The position numbers and the translations under genes were made by a program. DNA of 64,000 bases from Hexactinellida sp. DTS-2022 (taxonomy: Eukaryota > Porifera > Hexactinellida). Below are positions 34,401 to 44,787 of the stretch, piece after piece. Below the pieces are notes generated by a model. That model saw only the letters and a list, made by a program, of their open reading frames with translations, was not told the origin of the DNA and made no database searches. The stretch spans positions 5,694,501-5,758,500 of the forward strand of contig JAPNXP010000001.1 in assembly GCA_028753945.1 (NCBI GenBank). The letters run 5' to 3'. Within the stretch, counting starts at the first letter, position 1, and every line of letters begins with the position of its first letter.

Positions 34401-34499
34401 TCCCGATTTAAATAGGCTGGTAACATTTGTAAAGCTCTTCTCATTCCTTCTTCCCCGTCGAGATGCTGTTGAACTCCTGCCTCGAAATGAAGCCTCCAA
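31416..34499 (-). CDS. Ty3/gypsy-type gag-pol fragment, truncated in integrase
   Basis: Retrotransposon polyprotein, 1027 codons; about the first 40 are an out-of-frame lead-in. In order: a gag region; a degenerate then an intact zinc knuckle (CAICGEKGHIMRDC, about residue 243); an aspartic protease (LLDSGAG, about 291); reverse transcriptase with YIDD (about 629); RNase H with Glu in GELECWAL and Asp in LSDHNPL; and the start of the integrase H2C2 finger (HNEGHF, about 998). The reading frame then runs into the minisatellite, so integrase is missing. RNase H has TNAS where the family has TDAS, losing the first catalytic Asp. No LTRs are recognised. It is not capable of autonomous movement. 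Confidence 0.85.
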   Translation of the reverse strand: MEASFRGRSSTASRRGRRNEKSFTNVTSLFKSGYRRPAVRDVLKSNLPIKETLDKLSKVLDPPVDQFSTLQELGRMHWQPGTDIGEYFFAIKRKAYYAKMGMKHVASILTMQLPRDVQNKVKEKVISINDNLEHENAHDLIQQVKIELVNAGHSLTKGNREFDAVSKVAVIGKQRGEDQKETTEDDNFNLGVNYTRGQYAPDKLRDRRGSQNYRSTWKREGCYIFGKDHPWRYCPEKRCAICGEKGHIMRDCKRNRTYSKKDQVMMTKTNTRGGEMSVILPIKLSGEPIKALLDSGAGPSVIDVGTLRDLRFDQYMDVGESELYGLSHEPVKVIGSLKLVVDLGDDHQVIEHTFEVLSQTEPTCILGRNFLKKFGTTEFDWSKNQVRLGQVWKTPHVIVEGGEPLSRASVATLENSDSDQSIPGSHSHFNIDMKLSQQERLLTEALLNKYLKTFAINPKKPSPAVGTKHRIVTKDAQPIKQRPYPVSPEIEKEIDEQIEQMLRNGICRPSDSPWASRVLLVTKRDGSKRFVVDYRPLNRETQTDSYPMPNPRDILDRLSGDTYFTTLDCASAYWAIEIAEEDRHKTAFVCSKGLFEMNRMPFGLVNSQSSYQRLMDTTFKDANRVEPYIDDICIHSATFEQHLEDVESVFQALEKANIQLRLEKCNFGYQEVEFLGHIKSNRGHCPTPHLLEKIRNAQPPNGKKELQRFLGLCNFYRDHVPGYARIAEPLFKLTQKDQLWEWDNIADNAYQALKKNLTESPVVLAYPDWKREFYLQTNASSVALGAVLSQKDNEGNLKPISYFSSGLTQAQKSYSAGELECWALVASSRKFQKYLQAAPGVTFLSDHNPLVWLRKQRDTRGKFTRWVQELETFNYRVDYVRGKNNVAADCLSRIHSEIDEDINNETEYFERHVYSLGGETNLIQKLKKAQEADEPFVATMRQHRETGIISEGQFKKCFGISIKDGLLCMGRKIIVPSAMRQEILQEVHNEGHFDVEKTTLLLRDKIYLILLLFFLLCRLYYSIVAQY

Positions 34500-34558
34500 T
34501 CCTCGATTCTATAGCCTCTCAGTAAGGGTGGAATCGTTAACATGTGCGGTGCCGCCAT
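34370..34558 (-). CDS. gag N-terminus of the gypsy fragment, other frame
   Basis: The ATG at 34558 opens 62 codons whose sequence (LRGYRIEDWRLHFEAGVQQH) reads as a gag start. It stops near 34370, just where the long ORF becomes gag-like in another frame. A 1-bp shift, by mutation or by programmed slippage, separates the two. I favour mutation because the element is also truncated. Confidence 0.6.
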   Translation of the reverse strand: MAAPHMLTIPPLLRGYRIEDWRLHFEAGVQQHLDGEEGMRRALQMLPAYLNRDIADRLYETF

Positions 34559-34790
34559 TCGCTAATCGTAGTTTCGTTATTTGAAATTGTAATATTCTGT
34601 TAGGACTAAATGATGTTCCGAGATAATATCAAACAGCGATAACTTTAATATTACAATTTGCTAAGAAATTACACAAAGTGAAATACAGTGTGAGCCTAAT
34701 TAGTTTATGAGTATATATATGATATCTAGGTTATTACTATGTGTGTGGTCTACTTGAGGCTGTGAGTAGGGACTAATACTAATCTATAAC
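34559..34790. other. Leader region of the gypsy fragment
   Basis: AT-rich sequence between the gag start and the minisatellite. It may be the 5' leader or a remnant of an LTR, but no primer-binding site or TG...CA boundary could be identified. Confidence 0.35.
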
Positions 34791-34794
34791 AATA

Positions 34795-35060
34795 CTATAG
34801 TATAGTCGGCACAGTAATAATAATATCGATAAAGGCAGTGATTTTCAATACTGGGCCACTATACTATAGTATAGTCGGCACAGTAATAAAGGCAGTGATT
34901 CCAATACTGGGCCACTAAACTATAGTATAGTCGGCACAGTAATAATAAAGGCAGTGATTTCAATACTGGCCAACTATACTATAGTATAGTCGGCACAGTA
35001 ATAAAGGCAGTGATTTCAATTCTGGGCCACTATCCTATAGTATAGTCGGTACAGTAAAAA
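34795..35060 (+). repeat. Palindromic minisatellite block, 5 monomers
   Basis: Monomers like those of the array, several with a single change in the palindrome (CTAAACTATAGTATAG, CTATCCTATAGTATAG). It abuts the Helitron at 35064, which inserted in the 'aaaataa|taataa' spacer. Confidence 0.8.
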
Positions 35061-35835
35061 TAATCTGTATATTAAAAGCGGAATTGTTGTGGATGTGTGT
35101 GTGTGATTGTCCAGAATTAATAGGAAGCTACGAGTCCTAGAATGCTGAAATTGGCATGCAGGGGTAATTTTGTACTGCGACAACGATCTATTGGTTTTTG
35201 AAACAAAATAACGGGATTATCACGTCACAGTTGCGAAAAACAGATATTTTGTACTAGCTTCCCAATTTTGCTCCGATCTGTAGAAAATTAAAAGCATTAG
35301 ACGTACACTAAATTTCTACACCTGAAAGCAGTTGACGAATTCCCATTTTTCTTCTGAACGTGACACAGTTAATTAATTATTCCCTACACTAATCAACCAT
35401 AAATAGTGTATCGTACCAACACAGGTATAGCAAAGTGCAAGTGTAATAATCCAGTTTGGCTTCTATCAGTTTATTGGTGATTGATGTATTATTTGCTTAC
35501 GTCAATCTAAGGTTACTTCTATTCGTGAATTTAGCTTACGTCAATCGCATAAGTATGCATAATAATATTATCAAAGTAATTCAACTATTTACTATACCAT
35601 AGCCTACTATACATAAGGCCTCACAGTAAATATGAAATCTGGACCAGGGATGTGGTCGCCGCCGGGAAACGAAATTGCAATTTTTTATCAAATTTAGTGA
35701 CATTCCGCTTAAAAACAGATATTCCTGTGACTAGCAGTCGATATATATCGATAAATATGCATATTAACCACAAAGCTAATTTTAGAATTTTGTGTTGTTA
35801 TTCACCCATAATATAAATAAGTGGTTTATGGTATA

Positions 35836-36022
35836 CAGTAGAGCCTCTGAACAACGGACACCTTGGGACCGGAACCATTGTCCGTTATTTAGAGGTTGTC
35901 CGCTATTTAGAGGTTGTTTTTCTATTAGACATATGCTAAATAAATAAATCCGTGCCACGAGGGTTGTCCGTTATTTAGAGGTTGCCCGCTATTTGGAGTG
36001 TCCGTTATGGGAGGCTCCACTG
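35836..36022. mobile_element. pogo/Tigger-type MITE (187 bp)
   Basis: TIRs CAGTAGAGCCTC...GAGGCTCCACTG flanked by TA. It contains repeats of 'gttatttagaggttg'. A longer copy is at 37963-38235. Confidence 0.8.
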
Positions 36023-36203
36023 TATAACATACATAGCAAATTTATACTTTTATTACGCTCTACAGCTAAATAATCCATCTTGTTATTTATTTATGTCATT
36101 CCCATTAGTACAATACCCCTACAGAGCCCATTTCCCTATTAATTCATTAACCTTATAAATTGATTTATGCTACTACCATTAATTTATTAGTTTTTTTCTA
36201 ACG

Positions 36204-37649
36204 ATGCCCAACAAGTTGTGCCGTTTTCGGATGCAAAATCAACTACGACGACGATCACCGTGTCCCAGTTTTTAAACTACCTACTAAACCAGATGACCTA
36301 AGACACAGATGGCTTCAGGTTTTTCGGAGAGACGATTTACAATCATTCAAGGGGGTTAACGTGTGTGTAAATCATTTTCGCCAGGAGGATGTTGAGTATA
36401 CTCACAAAGTTCCAAACGGAGATGGTACTTATCGTGAAATTCCAAGAGTCAACCCAAAGCTAAAAGATGGTGCCGTTCCAGTTTTTCTACCAGGACACCC
36501 TTCAATCTGTTCTCAATCTATTAGCTCCAAAAAGCGCAGATGTGTGTCACCAGGGTTTCATCCAGGCGTATGCAACGCGCCTTCAGGCGCTTAATTTCTG
36601 AAGGAAACTTTTCTAGGCGCGCGAAAATTGAGAGATGCTCCCATAGAGGTAATACAAATTGAGTATTTTAGGCGCGTGTGAGCGAGCTCAAACTTAATCT
36701 AGGCGCGCGGGAAATTTTGCCTAGATGAAAGCCTGTGTGTCACCTACCTCAAAAGATGAGGAAATGTTCAATGAAGCATTCACACTTAGCCTGGCATCTG
36801 AGAGCGAAGAGAAAGAGAAATATCATATCAATTGTTTCCAGGATATCCAAGCTAAGTTACCTTTGCTTTCCCTACCTAAAACATGGTCTTTATGGTACCC
36901 AGATGATCATAGTCTAATTTATATGCTACCTCTACTGACAGAACACAATATCATTGTCAACACCCATATATTAGTGTCCTTCGATTTGTCAGTTAGAGCT
37001 TATCGTATGGAGAAATTTTACCAATTCCAATTTGCTCAATCAGCGATATACGACACCTTGAATCAATTCTCTGTGAGATTTCTATATCCCCTCGTCCTGT
37101 TCTGTCCACTGAATCTGTTTCAAAGACCGTTAATGAGACTTTATCTTTAGCGAAGGACAATATCCAACTACTCATTAACAAAGTACTTTCATCTAATGGT
37201 GAATTAGAGTTAATTAATTAATTAACTGATTCCCTCGAAATATCCAGGCTTCAATTCATCCAATGTCAGCTTGAAAACAGTATTGTACCCAAAACAGGCG
37301 GAGGTACAAGATCCTCACTCAGGTTATGGCACTTAAAGCACATTTAATTTCAACAGCATGTTATAAGTATCTTCAACAAATGGCTTGTCTATCTCTGCCT
37401 CATGTCAACACTTTGGAGAAGTTGTATTCTTCATTCGGACTTGAGTGTGAATTCATTCCTTTCCTCAAGCAAGCGACAAATTCTTTCACTGAAGCTGAGA
37501 AACATATCGTTATGCAAATGGACGAAATTCACGTAAAATCTGATGTCACATATAAAGGAGGCAAGATATATGGTTCTAGTCTAAGCCCAGAAGATCCAAT
37601 AAAGACTGTATTCGCTATTATGGTATCAAGTCTCCAGAAAAAATGGTCT
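36204..37649 (+). pseudogene. P element 1 transposase, THAP domain and N-terminal half
   Basis: A THAP zinc finger (C2CH) is encoded from 36217: CAVFGC, a Trp at the expected spacing, CVNHF, and the closing AVPVFLP motif. THAP domains bind DNA at transposon ends. The ATG at 36204 is one base out of frame with the finger. A hAT MITE (36551-36735) splits the linker and shifts the frame, and a further frame break lies near 37150-37320. The second part (37326-37649) has HIVMQMDEIHVKSDVTYKGG, the start of the P-type catalytic region. The MULE interrupts it at 37650. It is therefore inactive. Confidence 0.8.
36551..36735. mobile_element. hAT-type MITE copy 2 (185 bp)
   Basis: Starts CAGGGTTTCATCCAGGCG and ends TTGCCTAGATGAAAGCCTG. 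The 8-bp flank TGTGTCAC is duplicated (36543-36550 and 36736-36743). It inserted in the linker of the P-element transposase. Confidence 0.85.
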
Positions 37650-37658
37650 ACTATAGTT

Positions 37659-38363
37659 ACGAGTGTTATCTTAGCAGCGGATTCAGCAGCGGATTCGCAA
37701 ACCTCACTTTTAGGCTAATAACTCAAAAAGTATAAGTTGCACATGAAAAGTGATCACATTATCGGGAAGAGAAAAGTTGGGACATTCTATACACCATCCC
37801 CAAATGCACAAATTCCTGAAGATGACTTAGCAATTTTCGCTCAAATTTTGACCTCGATTTTTCCATAAAAACTCAAAAACTATTCATTTTATCAAATTTT
37901 CCTTTTAACCACATATATATCTCACTTGGGACATCGTGTCATCTAAATTTCAAAGCAGAATACAGTAGAGCCTCTGAACAACGGACACCTTGGGACCGGA
38001 ACCGTTGTCCGTTATTTAGAGGTTGTCCGCTATTTAGAGGTTGCTTTTCTATTAGACATATGCTAAATAAATAAATCCGTGCAACGAGGGTTGTCCGTTA
38101 TTTAGAGGTTGTCCGCTATTTAGAGGTTGCTTTTCTATTAGACATATGCTAAATAAATAAATCCGTGCAACGAGGGTTGTCCGTTATTTAGAGGTTGTCC
38201 GCTATTTGGAGTGTCCGTTATGGGAGGCTCCACTGTATTCATTTTTGAAAAAAATAGGAATAACATAAATTTCACTAAAATAAGCATTCAGTGAGCATTT
38301 GCATACTTATTACCACGACTGTACTTTACTTATTCATATTACTATACATTGTATAGTAAACTC
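37659..38363 (+). repeat. Left TIR of the MULE, interrupted
   Basis: Pairs with 44788-45220. The inner end is 'actatacattgtatagtaaa'. The pogo MITE at 37963-38235 splits it. Confidence 0.85.
37963..38235. mobile_element. pogo/Tigger-type MITE with an internal duplication (273 bp)
   Basis: TIRs CAGTAGAGCCTC...GGCTCCACTG, TA flanks. A segment of about 85 bp ('gtccgttatttagaggttg' to 'cgtgcaacgaggg') occurs twice, which explains its extra length over the 187-bp copy. The empty TA site is visible in the right MULE TIR near 44918. Confidence 0.8.
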
Positions 38364-38895
38364 TCTGTCAATAATTACTTTATACTATGTCCTTTGTTGA
38401 TTATTCAAGAGTTCTCACTATATATATGATATAATATAAGGAACACCCCATTCTTCTATTAGATTTTTCAGCAACTTTATCACTTCTTTCAAAGCACAAC
38501 AATACTTTTACATTTTTCTTTCTTTTACATCTTCACTTCTTTCACACTCACATCTTTTTCACCTGATTTGTTATTTCGCATTTATTTTCGGCTCAGTTCC
38601 TTGATTTTTCAAAGTCGATACTTCCAATTCAAGTAAGTTTATCCATTTTATTACCAAACCGAAGGTAACTTAATAAATTGTTAATTGTATGGCTGGTAGT
38701 ATCAGTATACATTATGTAACTCACATCTAATATATAATGAGTATATCAAACACCCAAGATCCTCAAGGATTGGGGTACGGTGATCCCAAAGTTGGCCAGA
38801 CCAATAAAAAGTTTCTTCCTCAGGCCCTGAATTCATAAAAGGCATAATATTCTTAAAATATTACTTATTATAATGATTATCGTTTTCATCTAGTA
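38364..38895. other. MULE 5' region upstream of the transposase
   Basis: AT-rich, with a pyrimidine tract (38465-38600, 'ctttcttttacatcttcac'). Probably the promoter or leader of the transposase. No defined motif is called. Confidence 0.4.
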
Positions 38896-41800
38896 ATGAC
38901 TTCAATTGAGCAATTCGTGGAAGCTCTCCACAAACTCGGGTATGATGACTTCAAAGTTATACAAGATGCCTTGAACAAGGGAGACAGGCGTAAACCGAAA
39001 TCTGTTTGGGGAAAGCTGTCAATTACCCTTTTCGGAAAGAACAAGGCTACTAAGCGTGATTCCCTCTGCGCCAAATGGAGATTGAATCGAGGAAATTTTC
39101 AATATCTCGTAAGGCAAATGATCAGTGCGCGCAAGTCGATCAGTCCTAATGATGTACCCAAATTGGCAGTAGAGCACATCACTACTCAGTTTGAAATCGC
39201 AAGTTCTTATGCTATTGATGTAGAGCTCAGTAAGATGATCAGTTGTAGTGAGTTTGATTTCAGTATGCCTAGTTTACAGCGAGACATAATGAATAATGTA
39301 TTACTAACTTTATTGGCATCTGGTAGCGATGACTGCGAACTTAACGGTCTTATGTCTAAGTTGGCTTCTTCTCCTCCTCATACAGGGAAGACTGATAGCC
39401 ATTTTTAGTTGTTCATAAACTGTGATAATAGTCTATGGTTAGATGCAGTAAAATATTTCAGCTTACAGTGTCCCTTTATTAGTGGTCAGTTCATGTTAGT
39501 GGATGACAAACTCAATGATCTGTCTAAAAAGTTTAGTTACTGTCTAATGGAGTCAATGCAATGGACTAGACTAATTAGGAGAAATTGTAACTTAGTGGAA
39601 GCATGGATTGTAGTTGAAACTATTAGTTGTAGGATATTAGAGTTATTTGGGAATTCTTATGTAGCGTTCACAGCCCAACAACTAGATTCGTTCATTGGCT
39701 TTATCCTATCTTGTCGAGAAAATTTAGATATTCTAAGGTCATTTCATGAATCTCCTATCCCAAAAATTGCATGATACTTCTTGTTGTTGTTCTACAGTTC
39801 ACCAAGTCCCTGTATTGTCATCTACTGATGGCCCACAACCTGAAATTGAAATTATTAAGTCTCATTTCCCTGATTCCAATTTGTTAGTGGCATCAGTAGA
39901 TGACAATACTTTGGGGAATGAAGTTATAGTTGAACACTCCATGCTTAGGGAAGAAGTTTGTGGTGACATTTTGATAAGTGGAATTGAATGGAAATGCATT
40001 ACACAAATTCACGGAGACTCTTTAGTATTTTCTAAACATTGGACAAATTTATTTACTTCAAAGATAGAGGAAAAATTTGTTTGCGTTCTTTCTTTTAAAT
40101 ACAAAAAGTTTAATAAACTTAATAGTAGAAAACAAAACAGCTGTTTTTTTAGAGCTAAAGCAGTGTGCAAGTTTCAAAATTGTTTTGAGTTTAGATTCGT
40201 AATAAAGAAAGATCCGTCAGAGTGTAAAATTGATGAGAATATTATTGTAGAGTATGTAGCTTGTGGAACCTTATCTGAACAGCATTCCGATAATACAACT
40301 GTGCACTCACGAAAATTATCACATTTGCATAGGTTAGAAGTTGCAAAAGATGTAGCAGATAAATCTGTAAATGCTTATTTCTATGATCAATTTGATTCCG
40401 TAGATAACACAAATTTAGCTCTTAATTATGGCAACCTAAGTAAGATTAGAAGTGCTGCAGTTCTGCGAAAAGCGAAATTTGATTTGTCTAGTTTACAGAG
40501 ATATTCTAATGATAGCTGGGCTGAGTTAATTAGCTTACAACAATATTATCGAAATAGTGTTATTGGCCTTCATGTTAGAGGTTACATTAAGTCATTAAGT
40601 CATAGTCCTTTTATTGTACATCTGTATACTGAAGATCAAATCAAAATATTGAAATTGTTTAAAGATACAAGGATTGTTCTTCACTTGGATGCCACAGGCT
40701 CAATTGTAAGGAAAATAGAACCCTCACTGAAGAAAATATTCTATTACGCTCTTACTGTAAGACATCCTACCTACTAGTCCAGTTCCACTTGCAGAAATGA
40801 TTAGCTCAGGCCACACTAGCGCTGAAATAAGTTATTTTTGCACAAATGGTCGCTAGATGCAAAGAAAATACTGGGAGATCTAAACATTTCACAAATTCAA
40901 ATAGACTTCAGTTGGATTTTGATTCACAGTTCTTGCAGTATTTTTCTCAAGTGTGATATAGAATCTTATCTTAATAAATGTTGGAATATGGTAAATGTAA
41001 ATTCTGATGTTCATAAAAGAGATTCCAAAGTAATTATTCACTTATGTTCAGCACATTTAATGCACAGTATAGGATTTCATATAAATAAGAAATTTAAATT
41101 AAACAAAGTTGCAAGAAAACTGTTTTTACATTGTATCGGATTTATAGTACGCTCTGTTGAAATTACAAGTATCAATAAGTTGTTCCAATCTTTATGCTAC
41201 GTATTTATGAGTCGTTCTTTGAGTGCAGAGGTAAAGGCACATATTCATTTGTTAGAGACATGCATAAGTAATGAAAATGTAGATTTCTTAGAGACCAGGC
41301 TTTCATCCAGGCAAAATTTCCCGCGAGCCTAGATTAAGATTGAGCTCGCTCACACGCGCCTAAAATGCTCAATTTGTATTACGTCTATGGGAGCATCTCT
41401 CGATTTTCGCGCGCCTAGAAAAGTTTTCTTTTGAAATTACGCGCCTGGAGGCGCGTCGCATACGCCTGGATGAAACCCTGTTAGAGACTAGTGAATATTT
41501 GGAGGAAGAATATATGGACGATAATAATCCCATTGAAAATAAAGATAGTAAAACATTCAGAGAAAAATCCCCTTTCGGCAAACATTTTGTAAATATTGCA
41601 AAAATTTGCAAAATTTGGATCGACAATAATCATGGAAGAAAGGAAGATCCAAATCCTTGTTATATTCCTGAACTTATAGAGTACTTGTTAACATATTACT
41701 TACCAATATTGCCTTTATGGAGTGGAATCGTAATAGGACTTACTAGTGTATCAGGTAAGAATAATAATAATAACATTTTTAGTAACGCCATTGTGGAGAA

Positions 41801-42113
41801 TTGGATGCGTATTGTTAAGTTAAATATCTTGGAATCGAAAACTAATTTGAGGCCTGGAGATTTGATAAAATTGTTGTATCCGAGTATATTATGTAGGCTA
41901 TCAGCATTTCACTTTGCCTTTCATCCGCGAGCGAAGAAGATATTTAAAGGCCATAAACGAGCAGAGGCGGATCCAGGGGGGGGGGCCCAGGGGGCCTGGG
42001 CCCCCCCTTCGAAACTGAAATTGACTGAAATTTTGGCTGAAATTGACAAAATAATTAAGAAACTTCAGCCTTCCAGTTTGAATTATGGCTCTTATAAAGA
42101 AATTAGCGTTTAA
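38896..42113 (+). pseudogene. MULE transposase (DDE type), broken
   Basis: The ATG at 38896 starts an ORF with an in-frame TAG at 39406, a frame change near 39750-39775, a 5-bp deletion near 40773, and two MITE insertions (41296, 41962). The segments still read as one protein. The catalytic region contains LHLDATGSIV followed by FYYALTVRHP, then DFSWILIHSSCSIFLK, then a Cys/His motif (HLCSAHLMHS), and downstream VENWMRIVK with a candidate Glu shortly before it. This order (Asp, Asp, Cys-x-x-His insert, Glu) suits the MULE-type RNase H fold. Related KDZ-type transposons are an alternative. Removing either MITE plus one target copy restores the frame across it. Confidence 0.65.
41296..41480. 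mobile_element. hAT-type MITE copy 3 (185 bp)
   Basis: Starts CAGGCTTTCATCCAGGC and ends GCCTGGATGAAACCCTG. The 8-bp flank TTAGAGAC is duplicated (41288-41295 and 41481-41488). It is opposite in orientation to copy 2 and inserted in the MULE transposase. Confidence 0.85.
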
Positions 42114-42242
42114 AATGACTTCTGAGTGTATATAACTCAAAAGAAATCTGGGGGTTACCCCCCAGACCCCCTTATAAGTTGCTCGCTACGCTCGCATTAT
42201 TAATTGGGCCCCCCCTTTTCAACATGTCTGGATCCGCCACTG
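41962..42242. mobile_element. GC-rich MITE (281 bp)
   Basis: Termini CAGAGGCGGATCCAG and CTGGATCCGCCACTG. The 5-bp flank ACGAG is on both sides (41957-41961 and 42243-42247). Subterminal runs of G and C ('ggggggggcccagggggcc', 'gggccccccctttt') pair. The superfamily is unclear; a 5-bp duplication is unusual for this end type. Confidence 0.7.
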
Positions 42243-42246
42243 ACGA

Positions 42247-43116
42247 GTGAGAGATAATTTGGAAGAGCAATGTGTTGAAGAGTGGTCTAGGAAAAAGAAA
42301 CTGTATTGTGGCTATTTACAACCAAAATCATATGAATTTCCGAAATTAAAGAAACCAAAGCTAAATAGTAAAAGTAACGTATGTAAAGTTAAAAGTAAAT
42401 TTGTCCCACGGAAATGTGAAAAGTTATCCAGGTTACGTACGCAAAGTGCATCACAGGTAACTCGAGTGGCCTCTATAATAACAGATGAAGAAATTGTTGA
42501 GACGGGGATAATACGGTATGTTCTGCCAAGCTTTCGTCCTCCAACTATTGACTGGCGGATATATACGTGTAAAAAGTGGAACTTTCAATTTCGCGAGGCG
42601 GTACCGTACTCTTATAATATTATTTTAGATAATGAGGAAAGTTTATTTAATTATGACCCAAATTGTACTAAAGATATAATAGGTGATGAAAATTGCTATT
42701 TCTCGACAAAAAATTATCTCATGACTGGCAGTCAAATTTTCCATGCAGAGTTTAGGGATATACTAATTGATAACATGCTAGGCAACCTGAGCATAAGTTG
42801 CAACAAATATTTAAGAACAAAATATGTATATACGCAAGGTAACTATCGAAATGTACAGGACTGGGTTAACAAAACTGGAATGAGGAAGAGTGGAAAATGG
42901 GCTACAGATCTTGAGGTGTTTGCGACTGCTTTGTTATTTAAAATTGACATCTGGCTATTCTTAGGTCCATCGGGAACACGTTGGGTTGGATTTTCAGGGA
43001 ATGGATCCACTTTTGATGAATTAATCAAGGAATCAACCCCGAATGGCATTTATATACAGAATGTTAGAAATCATTATGAGCCCATTATTTCTGTGAAATT
43101 TGAAAATAATAATTAA
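42247..43116 (+). CDS. OTU-like cysteine protease domain of the MULE protein
   Basis: A 289-codon ORF in frame with the transposase once the GC-rich MITE is removed, so probably the C-terminal domain of one long protein rather than a separate gene. A basic, Ser/Lys-rich linker (residues 1-75) leads to an OTU-type fold. The Asp and Cys of DENCYF (about residue 150) would be the catalytic pair. KWATDLEVFATALLFKIDIWLF (about 215-240) is the conserved core helix and strand, and the His in RNHYEPIISV (about 278) completes the triad. OTU enzymes remove ubiquitin; in transposons they may process or protect the transposase, which is inference. The usual Gly of GDGxC is Glu here. Confidence 0.65.
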   Translation: MRDNLEEQCVEEWSRKKKLYCGYLQPKSYEFPKLKKPKLNSKSNVCKVKSKFVPRKCEKLSRLRTQSASQVTRVASIITDEEIVETGIIRYVLPSFRPPTIDWRIYTCKKWNFQFREAVPYSYNIILDNEESLFNYDPNCTKDIIGDENCYFSTKNYLMTGSQIFHAEFRDILIDNMLGNLSISCNKYLRTKYVYTQGNYRNVQDWVNKTGMRKSGKWATDLEVFATALLFKIDIWLFLGPSGTRWVGFSGNGSTFDELIKESTPNGIYIQNVRNHYEPIISVKFENNN

Positions 43117-44168
43117 TTATTATTGGAATGTGGCAATCCTTCCTTCTATTATTCCCTCTTTTAACTACAATTAAATTATTTCTCTTTCTATTTTCTATCT
43201 TGCACTTTGGCGTTTTTAAAATGACGCGAAGGCGTTTCGCGTAGAAACGCATTTAGACTGCAACATAGTGACAAGCAGTGTTGGATCAAGTTCAATAATT
43301 TGAATTATTTTTTGTATATTATTGCATCAGATCATTTTCATAATGCTCACCAGATCGATCAATTCAATCATTTTCACTTATTCAAATCGTTCAACTCTTC
43401 CGTTTTTAGCATTCGAATCAATTTCAGATCATTCAAATAATTATTTTCCTATTAACCAACTCGATCAAATCAATTCAAAGTATTTTTCAGATCAAAATAA
43501 ATTAACTCAACCTTGCCGGCCCGCCACTGACACCATAGTTTGTTGTAACCGCATATCACATAGTGGCTGTGTTTAATAAAAGCGAGTAGGTCGAGGGTTA
43601 GCCTCCAGTTGAGTCCCTGGAATGGGACGAAACCTGCCGGATGATCGCTTAAGAAGTAAACAAGTCTATTTTGGGGAAAGAAGGAACATAAAGCATTCAG
43701 AGTCAGATAAAAGTTACGCAAATTATTATATGGAAATGATATTTGAACCCTTATTGGAGTTGTTTAAAACACCGACACATTGTTATAGTAAGCAGAATAA
43801 TCATTGTGTACTGATATTGCATCCTAATTATTAATTTGTTTGTACTATTATGTAGAGCTAAGTGTGTTTACACTGATTCATTAATAATGATTAAGTGATT
43901 ATAATATATCAATCTATCAATCATATTATTTATGTTAAATGAAACTAAAATGATGAAGGATGAGTTGTGTTTACTTGATGTAAGTATAATTACTCGGTGT
44001 AATTATGAAGTGCAAGTAGTGAATTCAATTCCTCAGAGGTGACTAGACAATACGGTTCCTGTGAAAACAGTGACGCAAATCTAAGCAATGCGTTTCAAAG
44101 ACATTTTCAATGCTGAATTGAACAAATATAGTGAAAATTATAATGTTGCTATTGAAGATTTGCGCTAA
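43117..44168. other. MULE 3' region with unassigned sequence
   Basis: Includes 43290-43510, with 'gatcaattcaatca'-like GATC/TTCA repeats. A 70-codon ORF at 43622-43834 (SESDKSYANYYMEM) resembles no family. 44100-44168 is AT-rich. Confidence 0.35.
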
Positions 44169-44506
44169 GGCCATTTAAAATCCAGTTTATCATCCTGATT
44201 TTTTTATAAAATACGGCGGGCGGAATTTTATTTTTATATAATATCTTTTCATTAATATACATCAAACATTATCTTAATTTAGTCAAACAAAGGAATTCTA
44301 TTCTATGAGATAAGAAAATCACAAGGCAATGGCAAATATATTAAATTAATGCTGTAGAATACACCTGTTAACCTATTAAAATTGATACATGAGGAGTACT
44401 TTACAAGAATCTATAGCTAACATTTAGTCTGTACATATTCACGAGACAGTAATAAAATAAATTCGGATTGAAGGGGATGATATACAAGTAATTATTTTAC
44501 ATGGCC
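44169..44506. mobile_element. Harbinger/Tourist-type MITE copy 2 (338 bp)
   Basis: Begins GGCCATTTAAAATCCAG and ends 'tattttacATGGCC'. The 3-bp flank TAA is on both sides (44166-44168 and 44507-44509). It shares subterminal 'gtttatcatcc' and the interior 'gagtacttta' segment with 781-1138. Confidence 0.7.
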
Positions 44507-44787
44507 TAAAGTTCCAAGTAATTATTTTTATCCGTTTGTCTTAACAACTATGTTGCCAAATAGAAAGAGCCTTATAATATAGATTGGGACAATTATTCTT
44601 ACCTACTACTATATCTCTCTTACTTTGTTTAAGTCTACACAATTTTACATGCACATTATAGCAGTCACTATCGGTTTTCATCACTTTTTTAATACTCTTC
44701 TTTCAAAGAAATGGTAGAAAAAACGGGTCCAAGTGTACTATTATCACCAATTACAAATTATATGGGAGAATAAATACATAAACTTTA

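Noticed and set aside
43622..43834. Separate gene in the MULE 3' region
   Set aside because: Seventy codons with no recognisable motif; length alone is not support.
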